Position numbers and translations under genes: made by a program
Part shown: piece by piece, positions 45,772-53,047 of the stretch
How the letters are laid out: each line of letters begins with the position of its first letter
Position numbering within the stretch: the stretch's first letter is position 1
NCBI GenBank assembly: GCA_902826165.1
Contig: CADEDV010000005.1
Location: forward strand, 4,499-68,498
DNA length: 64,000 bases
Origin: an uncultured Bacteroidota bacterium
GTDB taxonomy: Bacteria > Bacteroidota > Bacteroidia > Chitinophagales > Chitinophagaceae
Direction: 5' to 3'
The notes under the pieces: model-generated
The model's database searches: none
Told to the model about the DNA's origin: nothing
The model's input: the letters and a program-made list of their open reading frames with translations, nothing else

Positions 45772-45833
45772 ACTAAACTAATTTAGTTAGCTGCAAAATA
45801 CTAATTAATTTAGAATTACAAAAAGAATTTAGT
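45772..45833. promoter_or_regulatory. Operator-like array between the S24 regulator and surE
   Basis: ACTAAA-ctaa-TTTAGT (45772-45787) is a perfect 6-4-6 palindrome lying directly at the regulator start. A diverged copy ACTAAT-taa-TTTAGA is at 45800-45814, and a lone half-site TTTAGT is at 45828-45833. The spacing between the copies is 28 bp, near three helical turns, so dimers could bind on one face. Autoregulation is likely, with possible effects on surE 51 bp away. Confidence 0.65.
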
Positions 45834-45883
45834 CACGGGTTGATTTTGGTTAAGCCGGAAAAAACAAACACTTTTGCCTTCGT

Positions 45884-46699
45884 ATGACAAAAAAGAAACC
45901 TGTTCCGAAAAAAAATAATGTTGCAAAACGTAAAGACAAACCTGTTATCCTGATCACTAATGATGATGGTGTAACGGCACCGGGAATCATGAACCTGGTG
46001 GAAGCAGTAAAAGATCTTGGAAAGATCGTGGTGGTGGCTCCCGATAAACCACAATCAGGCATGGGTCATGCTATTACGATTGGTCAGCCGCTTCGTTTAC
46101 ATAAGGTGCATATGTTTGGTGATATTGAAGCTTACGCCTGTACCGGCACCCCGGTTGATTGTGTAAAGCTGGCTGTTGATAAAGTATTACATCGCAAACC
46201 CGACCTCTGCCTCAGTGGAATAAACCACGGTGCCAATCATAGTATCAATGTTATTTATTCCGGTACCATGTCTGCCGCCGTGGAAGCAGCTATTGAAAGC
46301 ATTCCCTCAGCCGGTTTCTCATTGCTTGATTATAATATTGAAGCTGATTTCACCGGGGCCCGCAAATATGCAAGAATGGTGGTGGAGAAAATGCTGTCTA
46401 CCAAATTGGGCAAAAACACCGTTCTCAATGTGAATATACCTTCCGTACCTGTAGAACTTTTGAGAGGAATTATGATCAGCCGGCAGGCCAATGCCAAATA
46501 TGAAGAAGATTTTATTGAAAGAACCGACCCGCATGGAAGACAGTATTACTGGCTGACCGGGGAATTTGTGAATTTTGATAAAGGCAAGGATACAGACGTA
46601 TGGGCTTTGGCACACAACTATGTTAGTGTGGTTCCTGTACAATTTGACCTGACTAATTACGTTCTTAAGACCCAACTTGAAAAACAATGGCGACCATGA
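45884..46699 (+). CDS. surE: 5'-nucleotidase SurE
   Basis: A 271-residue metal-dependent nucleoside-monophosphate phosphatase. A lysine-rich start (MTKKKPVPKKNNVAKRKDK) precedes the family core: VILITNDDGVTAPGIMNL (metal-binding NDDG at about residues 26-29), VVVAPDKPQSGMGHAIT, YACTGTPVDCVKLAV and LCLSGINHGANHSINVIYSGT. The rest (GFSLLDYN, LNVNIPSVPVELLRG, TDVWALAHNYVSVVPVQFDLT) is complete. It overlaps the next gene by 13 bp. Confidence 0.96.
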   Translation: MTKKKPVPKKNNVAKRKDKPVILITNDDGVTAPGIMNLVEAVKDLGKIVVVAPDKPQSGMGHAITIGQPLRLHKVHMFGDIEAYACTGTPVDCVKLAVDKVLHRKPDLCLSGINHGANHSINVIYSGTMSAAVEAAIESIPSAGFSLLDYNIEADFTGARKYARMVVEKMLSTKLGKNTVLNVNIPSVPVELLRGIMISRQANAKYEEDFIERTDPHGRQYYWLTGEFVNFDKGKDTDVWALAHNYVSVVPVQFDLTNYVLKTQLEKQWRP

Positions 46700-47001
46700 T
46701 CTTCAAAAAAGATAATCTTAAACTCGGACTGGTACTCGGATTGCTGGGTCCAATTTTAGGACTCATAGTAGTGTATTTCGTAAAAGAAGATTTTAACTCA
46801 CTCTCCTTCGGAGAGTTCCTGGATTTATTTTTCAATACCAACCGGCTTATCACTTCAATTGGTTCTTTATCCCTGCTGGCCAATGTTGTTTTGTTTACCC
46901 TCTATGTTAATACACACCGGGATAAAACAGCCAAGGGTATATTCATCATCACGCTGATCTATGGTATTATCATATTACTCCTGAAGATTCTGAATAAATA
47001 A
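46687..47001 (+). CDS. Small membrane protein, function unknown
   Basis: A 104-residue protein with three likely membrane helices: LGLVLGLLGPILGLIVVYF (about 12-30), ITSIGSLSLLANVVLFTLYV (about 55-74) and GIFIITLIYGIIILLLKIL (about 84-102). I know no name for it. A second ATG at 46696 would also do. It overlaps surE and precedes lpxB by 38 bp on the same strand, so the three are probably cotranscribed. Confidence 0.8.
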   Translation: MATMIFKKDNLKLGLVLGLLGPILGLIVVYFVKEDFNSLSFGEFLDLFFNTNRLITSIGSLSLLANVVLFTLYVNTHRDKTAKGIFIITLIYGIIILLLKILNK

Positions 47002-47039
47002 ACGGCTGAAACTATTTTATCCCAAAAGCCCCGCTGTAC

Positions 47040-48149
47040 ATGAAATACTATATCATCGCTGGCGAAGCATCGGGTGATCTGCATGGCAGTAATCTTATTA
47101 CCGAATTAAAAAAACTGGACCCTTCAGCTACCATGCGGTGTTGGGGAGGTGATAAAATGCAGCAGGCAGGTGCAGAACTTGTCAAACATTACCGTGACCT
47201 CGCTTTTATGGGTTTCACCGAAGTACTGATGAATCTTCGGACCATTTTTAAAAACCTCGCTTTCTGCAAAGAAGATATTCTCCAGAACAGGCCGGATACA
47301 CTTATCCTGATCGATTATCCCGGCTTCAATCTTCGTATTGCCAAATGGGCAAAGGAACAGGGCATAAAAGTGATCTATTATATTTCGCCGCAGGTGTGGG
47401 CCTGGAAAGAAAACCGGGTGAAGATGATGAAACAGACCATTGATAAAATGCTGGTCATCCTGCCCTTTGAAAAAGAATATTACAAGAACAAATGGAATTG
47501 GGAAGTAGAATATGTGGGGCATCCACTGGTGGAAGTAATTGAAAGACATAAAACAGGTAGCAAGGGCGGCCCGCTTTCCGGTAAACCGGTTGTGGCTTTA
47601 TTACCCGGCAGCCGCAAACAGGAGATACTCAAGAAGCTTCCTATTATGCTGGAACTAAGCCGGTCGTTTCCCGGTTACCAGTTTATTGTGGCCAAAGCTC
47701 CGGGAGTGGAAGAACAATTTTATGATGATCTGCTGAAACCTTATTCCAATGTCTCCTATGTGTCTAACCAGACCTATGATCTGTTATTACAGTCAAAAGC
47801 CGCTCTTGTAACATCGGGAACAGCAACATTAGAAACAGCATTGTTTGCGGTACCGGAAGTGGTTTGTTATAAGGGTTCTTACCTGTCTTACCAGATCGGC
47901 AAACGGTTAGTAAAAGTGAAATTCATATCTCTTGTCAACCTTATCATGGACAAACTGGTGGTAAAGGAATTGATACAAGATGACCTCACAACAGATAATC
48001 TGGAAAAAGAATTGAAACAATTACTGACCAGTGAAACAAGGATCAGTGAATTGCAAAAAGACTATAGTGAATTAAAAGACCTGTTAAGTAAAGGCGGAAA
48101 TGCCTCTTCCAAGGCAGCCCGTTCTATTGTTGATTTTTTAGCGCAGTAA
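47040..48149 (+). CDS. lpxB: Lipid-A-disaccharide synthase
   Basis: A 369-residue GT-B glycosyltransferase that joins UDP-diacylglucosamine and lipid X to form the lipid A disaccharide at the inner membrane. Motifs: YIIAGEASGDLHGSNLI (3-19), AGAELVKHYRDLAFMGFTEV, LILIDYPGFNLRIAKWAK, YYISPQVWAWKENRV, VALLPGSRKQEILKKLP and ALVTSGTATLETALF. The length is normal. Its presence shows a lipid A outer membrane. Its end overlaps the convergent small gene at 48138 by 12 bp. Confidence 0.96.
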   Translation: MKYYIIAGEASGDLHGSNLITELKKLDPSATMRCWGGDKMQQAGAELVKHYRDLAFMGFTEVLMNLRTIFKNLAFCKEDILQNRPDTLILIDYPGFNLRIAKWAKEQGIKVIYYISPQVWAWKENRVKMMKQTIDKMLVILPFEKEYYKNKWNWEVEYVGHPLVEVIERHKTGSKGGPLSGKPVVALLPGSRKQEILKKLPIMLELSRSFPGYQFIVAKAPGVEEQFYDDLLKPYSNVSYVSNQTYDLLLQSKAALVTSGTATLETALFAVPEVVCYKGSYLSYQIGKRLVKVKFISLVNLIMDKLVVKELIQDDLTTDNLEKELKQLLTSETRISELQKDYSELKDLLSKGGNASSKAARSIVDFLAQ

Positions 48150-48299
48150 TTTTATAGCCAGTATAATCAGGCAAAGAATAAATAGCAAAAGACTGAAACG
48201 GTTAATACCGTGCATATAACCGGTCCATTTACTTGTCGGACGGTTCGGGTCTTTCTTTTTCAGGTAGAGATATTCAGCGATCTGGCTCCAGACTCCCAT
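48138..48299 (-). CDS. 53-residue membrane protein, DUF6728-like
   Basis: A very small protein with start ATG at 48299: MGVWSQIAEYLYLKKKDPNR, then TGYMHGINRFSLLLFILCLIILAIKLLR with one membrane helix. A longer frame to 48401 lacks conserved sequence. The pattern YLYLKKKDPN...MHGINR...membrane helix resembles a small Bacteroidota family (DUF6728, from memory, not searched). Function unknown. Confidence 0.65.
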   Translation of the reverse strand: MGVWSQIAEYLYLKKKDPNRPTSKWTGYMHGINRFSLLLFILCLIILAIKLLR

Positions 48300-48400
48300 A
48301 GTTATACGTTTCAGTTGATATTTAATAACAGCTTTCCTGCAGCAGTGTTCACGAAAATTATAAAAAAACAGTAGGCGTGAACTATTGATGCGAAAACGCA

Positions 48401-50677
48401 TTACAAGATATTTTCCAGGGATACAACCACTTCTATTTCGGTGCCGCTACCAAGGCTGCTGTTAACGACAAACCGGCCTCCCATCATCAAAGCTCTCTCT
48501 TTCATCCCCAATAAACCCAGGGTTCTTTTACCGATAGTTTCAGCAGCGTCAAACCCTTTTCCATTGTCATGGATCACCATATATAATTTATTATCCTTAC
48601 TATAAAGCGAAGTATTTACTTCAGTAGCTTCTGAATGTCTTGCCACATTGGTCAGCGATTCCTGGAATATCCGGAAAAACCCCGTTTTCGTTTTATCAGG
48701 CAGATCCATCTCTCCTACACTAGAATTGAAACTTGTTTTAATACCGGTCCTTTTGACGAAATCCCGGCTATACCATTCCAGTGCCGCCACCAGGCCCAGA
48801 TCATCCAGCATGCTGGGTCGAAGTTCTGATGAAATTTTTCTTACGGTAGCTACAATCGTATTGATCATTTCCAGTATCTCCTGCACCTCCTTTTCCAACA
48901 CTTCATCGCCTGCTATCTTTTTACCCAGCCGGGAAATATCCATTTTAATAACGGTCAGGTGCTGTCCCAGTTCATCATGAATTTCACGGGCAATATGCAT
49001 CCTTTCCTCTTCCCTGATATTTTCAAGGTGGTTAGACAACTGCCGTAGATCTTCTCTTGATTTCAATAACTCCTGCTGTACTTTTTTTCTTTCCGTGATA
49101 TCCCTGATAAAAGCCAGGAAACGATCCTGAGCGATGATCCTGGCGGTGATCTCCACATCAATAACAGATCCGTCTTTTCTGCGCATCCTTCGTTCAGAAG
49201 TTGCTGTTTTACCAGCGGCCAGTTCATCCATCTGGAAAGGCATTTCTTTCAAATCTTCAGAAAAAACAAAATCATATATAGTTTTTGAGTTTAATTCTTC
49301 TTCTGAATATTGAGAAAGTTTATACCCTGCAGGGTTCACTACAATAAACCGTCCTTTAAAATCAGCAATAAAAATTCCGTCTGATGCCTGTTCCACCAAT
49401 GTCCGGTATTTTTCCTCGCTTTCTTTCAGCATCCGTTCTGCTCTTTTCGTTTCTGTAATATCCCTGATCAGCACTAACACTCCTTCTTTTCCATGTGTAA
49501 CATACCTTGCTTCATAGTCATGGTCTTCATTTCCCACTTTCAACTGGTAGCTATAGGTTGTAACCTCCCCTGTTGTTATTGCTTTCAGTTTGTTGATAAT
49601 CGTTTTTTCAGCCAACTCCGCGGGCAGTACATCACTGACTTTTTTCCCGATAAATAACTCCGGAGGAATATATGTCTGCATTTCTTTCGGCTTGCTGAAA
49701 TCAGAGAACCGGTTTTCTTTATCAATTATCAAGACCAGGTCGGGCAATGCATTAATAATGGCTTTATTTCTTTTTTCACTTTGATCCAGTTCGGCTGTTC
49801 TTTCTAATACCAGTTTTTGTAATTCAGCAGGTTTTTTTATTACATAGGCCGTAAAATATCCTCCCAGTAATGAAAGCAGGAGTGACAATAAGGTTATAGG
49901 AAGGATTGCATAAAATGCGCCGTATTTCTTTACCGGGGTCACAGATAATTTCCATTCTCCGTCAGGAACAGATACCATATCCACAAACTGATCATCTGAT
50001 CTTTCCCGTATCGGCAAAAAAAACTCTTCCTGCTTTGTGTCGGGGTTGACCTTTGATAGCTGGAAATAATAGCCAGTTTTACCGGTGGTGTCTATTCCGG
50101 CAGCTTCCAATAAGGTTGGCATTTTAATCACCACGGCAGAGAAACCCCAAAACTTGTTCCCGATAAAGACCGGCAACCGTCCAACTACACCAATTCCACC
50201 CTGCCGCAATTGAAAAGGTCCCGCAAAATATAATTTTCGTTCTGTGACCGCTTTATATGCCTCTTTATTACGGGTAGAATCAGCAAAAACATTATAGTTA
50301 AGGGCCGGCTCATTACCCTTTAAAGGGTATATGTACCTGATAATACCACCCGGTACTAACTGAAGCACATCAATATGTTTATTGACGCTTAGTATAGCTT
50401 CAGCAATAGAATCAATATTATCCGGAAATCCATTGTCTTTGATCGTTAATGCCAAAGCCTGTGTGGCAGAAAGACTATATTGCAATGATTGTTGTAATCT
50501 TTCTTTTGCCGACTCTGCTACGATGTGAGCAGCTTGTCGTTCTTCATTTTTCAATAGCTGGTACCGCAGATAGCTCAAAAACCCGCTTAGCGAGCCAAGC
50601 AGCAGGAATACAAGCAACCCCATGGTAACCGGTTTTAATAAGGACCAGTTATTTATTTTTTTCAGGTGATCCGGCAT
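48401..50677 (-). CDS. CHASE-PAS-PAS sensor histidine kinase, NarX/LuxR type
   Basis: A 758-residue membrane kinase. A first membrane helix (about 17-38) is followed by a periplasmic CHASE ligand domain (about 50-240: GGIIRYIYPLKGNEPALNYN, YFAGPFQLRQGGIGVVGRLP). A second helix is at about 263-287. Two PAS domains come next (about 305-420 and 425-545), the second with a PAC-like end AFIRDITERKKVQQELL. HisKA_3 has HIAREIHDELGQHLTVIKMD (phospho-acceptor His about 572), and the ATPase domain has HDNGKGFDAAE and RTLGLLGMKERALMMGG. Such kinases normally signal to a LuxR-type response regulator. None is adjacent, so it is an orphan here. Confidence 0.92.
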   Translation of the reverse strand: MPDHLKKINNWSLLKPVTMGLLVFLLLGSLSGFLSYLRYQLLKNEERQAAHIVAESAKERLQQSLQYSLSATQALALTIKDNGFPDNIDSIAEAILSVNKHIDVLQLVPGGIIRYIYPLKGNEPALNYNVFADSTRNKEAYKAVTERKLYFAGPFQLRQGGIGVVGRLPVFIGNKFWGFSAVVIKMPTLLEAAGIDTTGKTGYYFQLSKVNPDTKQEEFFLPIRERSDDQFVDMVSVPDGEWKLSVTPVKKYGAFYAILPITLLSLLLSLLGGYFTAYVIKKPAELQKLVLERTAELDQSEKRNKAIINALPDLVLIIDKENRFSDFSKPKEMQTYIPPELFIGKKVSDVLPAELAEKTIINKLKAITTGEVTTYSYQLKVGNEDHDYEARYVTHGKEGVLVLIRDITETKRAERMLKESEEKYRTLVEQASDGIFIADFKGRFIVVNPAGYKLSQYSEEELNSKTIYDFVFSEDLKEMPFQMDELAAGKTATSERRMRRKDGSVIDVEITARIIAQDRFLAFIRDITERKKVQQELLKSREDLRQLSNHLENIREEERMHIAREIHDELGQHLTVIKMDISRLGKKIAGDEVLEKEVQEILEMINTIVATVRKISSELRPSMLDDLGLVAALEWYSRDFVKRTGIKTSFNSSVGEMDLPDKTKTGFFRIFQESLTNVARHSEATEVNTSLYSKDNKLYMVIHDNGKGFDAAETIGKRTLGLLGMKERALMMGGRFVVNSSLGSGTEIEVVVSLENIL

Positions 50678-51037
50678 TTCTTTTATGGTTTACCCGGTAA
50701 TTGTAAAATGAGAGGGCTAAAGGTTCATCTGGCTCTGTAAAAATAGCTTTCTTTTGAGAGACGAACAGTGCGTAAAATCAACCCCTTTAAAATGCAAAAC
50801 CCGGGAAAACCCGGGCTGCCAGAAAAAACCATCCATTTTCTGTTTTGAGAAGATAAGGTAAATGGTTACTGATTTTCGACTACTGTGGTATAAAGAAACA
50901 ATTTCCGGCCCCTTTTCCGGGGCTATCTTATTCACCTGTGGATTTCATTTATTAAACGGTAATAATTCTTGCATAACCCGGTTTCTGAAATACAACTTGG
51001 AGCCAAAAAGTGAATCCCTTATTTTTGCTGCCCGCTT
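50678..51037. other. Non-coding gap before tRNA-Ala with three small hairpins
   Basis: About 360 bp without a credible gene. It holds cccggg-aaaa-cccggg (50800-50815), gcccc-ttttcc-ggggc (50908-50923) and the tRNA promoter at its right end. On the minus strand the first hairpin is followed by TTTTGCATTTTAA and could stop transcripts. A small RNA is possible but there is no positive sign of one. Confidence 0.4.
50997..51027 (+). promoter_or_regulatory. tRNA-Ala promoter
   Basis: TTG (50997-50999) is followed after 20 bases by TATTTTTG (51020-51027), an excellent Bacteroidota promoter. It ends 10 bp before the tRNA, as expected for a tRNA transcription unit. Confidence 0.8.
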
Positions 51038-51111
51038 GGGGGTTTAGCTCAGCTGGCTAGAGCGTTTGCATGGCATGCAAAAGGTCACCGGTTCGACTCC
51101 GGTAACCTCCA
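51038..51111 (+). tRNA. tRNA-Ala, anticodon GGC
   Basis: 74 nt folding as a full cloverleaf: acceptor GGGGGTT with AACCTCC (one G-U), D stem GCTC/GAGC, anticodon stem TTTGC/GCAAA with loop ATGGCAT (anticodon GGC, codons GCC and GCU), T stem ACCGG/CCGGT with loop TTCGACT. Discriminator A at 51111. The 3' CCA is not encoded (next bases CAA), so it must be added afterwards. Confidence 0.97.
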
Positions 51112-51112
51112 C

Positions 51113-51143
51113 AAAAAGGCCTGAACTCTTGTTCAGGCTTTTT
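51113..51143. terminator. Terminator after tRNA-Ala, also serving the convergent T9SS gene
   Basis: A perfect 8-bp stem, gcctgaac (51119-51126) with gttcaggc (51131-51138), has loop tctt. It is preceded by A and followed by T, so it can work on both strands. It sits between the tRNA and the end of the minus-strand gene at 51164. Confidence 0.88.
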
Positions 51144-51163
51144 ACTTTAATGATATTGTAAGC

Positions 51164-52825
51164 TTATTTCTGTACTACAAATCGCAACGTTTTCTGTTTC
51201 TGCAAAATACCTGATTGTAATTGTAACAAATAAACACCTCCCGGCAGGTCGTTTACATCAATTTTAATTGACGAGCTGTTAATAGTACGTTGCAATACCA
51301 TGCTGCCCTGCAAATTATAAATGGCCAACCGGTCATATTTTTCCTCTAAAAGATTACTCACTGTTAATTCCCGCTGTGCAGGGTTAGGATACATAACCGG
51401 CGATTTCAGTATCGTACTCATTTCTTCCACTGCCGCCTCACTGCTAACGGCAGTGGTATGATGATCGCCACAACCGTGATGATGATTATTATTACTCTGC
51501 CCGAATTTTATTACAAAGCTTCGCAGGTAGGTACTTTGATAAGTGATCGTGTCCATATCCTGGGTGATTCCGATCGATATCAGCTGGTTATTCCTGTCTG
51601 TAATTCCATCCGTGAGCCAATGGGAACGCAGGTAAGAAACACTGTCGGGGGAAATATAATTACCATCCAATTGGCCATTTTTTTTCATACGCATTGAAAA
51701 GCCCCGGGAAAGAATGTTGTTCCTTTTCTTTTCACCCACCATATAAAATTTATCGTTGTCATTTACCACTAACTTGAAAAGGTTGCAACTGTCCTGCTCA
51801 TAGGTGAAATAACGACTCCATTGCAAAGCTCCGTTCCAGGAACTGATGCGGCCTACCCGACATAACATTCTTCCATTATTGTAATACTGTGTGGCAAGTG
51901 CAAAAATATTACCTGTTCTGTCCTGTTTGAGATCGGTCAGCTGAACGCCATTAGCCGGAAAATGTGTTTTCTTATAAACAATATTCCCATTGTTCCGGCC
52001 GATTTTCCAGAGGTATACCCCTTGTGCCGTCTCGGAAATAGCTTTTCCTCCATAAATGATCAGCTGATCATCTTGCGCCAGTGCAGAAGAAAGACTGAAA
52101 CGGCCAGCATCCGTAGTAATGGTCTTTCTCCACTTCAATTGACCGTTGGCCGCATACCTTGTTACCCTGATATCAGGAAACGAAGCGAAATAATCTTCCA
52201 CCACCCATACGTAGCCATTATCATCAATATGAATATCTGAATAAGATGTCTGAATTGAATCCATTTTCATCCAGACAGTAGTAAGATTTTTATTTGCCTT
52301 CAGCATAAAAGAAGCGGGCAGATAACCAGGGCCGTCAGGGTATTGGCCATCTCCTGCTAAATAGATATTATCGTTCTCATCCACTTTAAAAGCATTAAGA
52401 TTAAAGACAGAATAGCCACCTTCAAAAGAGATTGTCCGCTGAGAGCGGATATTCAGGTTGCTATCCAGCTTATATAGTGTATACACAGGATCAAACCCAA
52501 TAGGATAATTTTTTTCCAATACATAGATCATATTTCTTTTACCGACTCTCGTTTCAACTTGTGCAGTGGTGCCGGTAATAAAGAAAGTACGTTGCTCGGT
52601 ACCACTATGATTGGTTTTCGATAATTTCCAGGTGAACTGGTCATTATCCGCATGCCACAAATAAGTGGCTACAAAAGATGTTGAAGTCAGCGGCTGAACA
52701 GAAGTACCTACAGTACCGTTCGGATAACTATTATTACCATCCTGGTTCTGGAACCATTGTACCTGGGCTATCAATAAGGTTTGCAGTAACAACAAAATAA
52801 AAGAAAGGAGCAGGGGCTTTTTCAT
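51164..52825 (-). CDS. T9SS cargo protein with beta-propeller-like repeats and a His-rich linker
   Basis: A 553-residue secreted protein. Signal peptide to about IAQ (residue 21). Residues 25-440 contain repeated strands of the type NIYLAGDGQYPDGPG, YVWVVEDYFASFPDI, LIIYGGKAISET and NIFALATQYYNNG, like a beta-propeller of PQQ or delta-60 type. A short histidine-cysteine cluster, NNNHHHGCGDHHTT (about 443-456), precedes the sorting domain (MYPNPAQRELTVSNLLEEKY to KTLRFVVQK, about 475-553). The cluster looks like a metal site and is unusual for a linker. The function of the body is unknown. Confidence 0.82.
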   Translation of the reverse strand: MKKPLLLSFILLLLQTLLIAQVQWFQNQDGNNSYPNGTVGTSVQPLTSTSFVATYLWHADNDQFTWKLSKTNHSGTEQRTFFITGTTAQVETRVGKRNMIYVLEKNYPIGFDPVYTLYKLDSNLNIRSQRTISFEGGYSVFNLNAFKVDENDNIYLAGDGQYPDGPGYLPASFMLKANKNLTTVWMKMDSIQTSYSDIHIDDNGYVWVVEDYFASFPDIRVTRYAANGQLKWRKTITTDAGRFSLSSALAQDDQLIIYGGKAISETAQGVYLWKIGRNNGNIVYKKTHFPANGVQLTDLKQDRTGNIFALATQYYNNGRMLCRVGRISSWNGALQWSRYFTYEQDSCNLFKLVVNDNDKFYMVGEKKRNNILSRGFSMRMKKNGQLDGNYISPDSVSYLRSHWLTDGITDRNNQLISIGITQDMDTITYQSTYLRSFVIKFGQSNNNHHHGCGDHHTTAVSSEAAVEEMSTILKSPVMYPNPAQRELTVSNLLEEKYDRLAIYNLQGSMVLQRTINSSSIKIDVNDLPGGVYLLQLQSGILQKQKTLRFVVQK

Positions 52826-53015
52826 ACGATCGGATTTTGAGTTATAAAGGTAGTATCAATCTCTGGGTACATTATTACAACAACTATGCAGAAATGCAAT
52901 AAGTAGCGCATTTCCTAAGCAATCCATACATATGAAAAACCGGCTCCCCGGAAATCTACCTGCCGGAATATGCAAACGGATAAGGGCTACTACCTGCCAC
53001 TTGCACCCTTTCCTT

Positions 53016-53023
53016 TATCTTCG
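53016..53023 (+). promoter_or_regulatory. Probable -7 element of pheT
   Basis: TATCTTCG, a near-consensus element (TAnnTTTG with one change), lies 24 bp before the pheT ATG. No -33 TTG is at proper spacing; the one at 53001 is too close. Confidence 0.45.
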
Positions 53024-53047
53024 CAGCTACTAAAGAAGTAACAGAAC

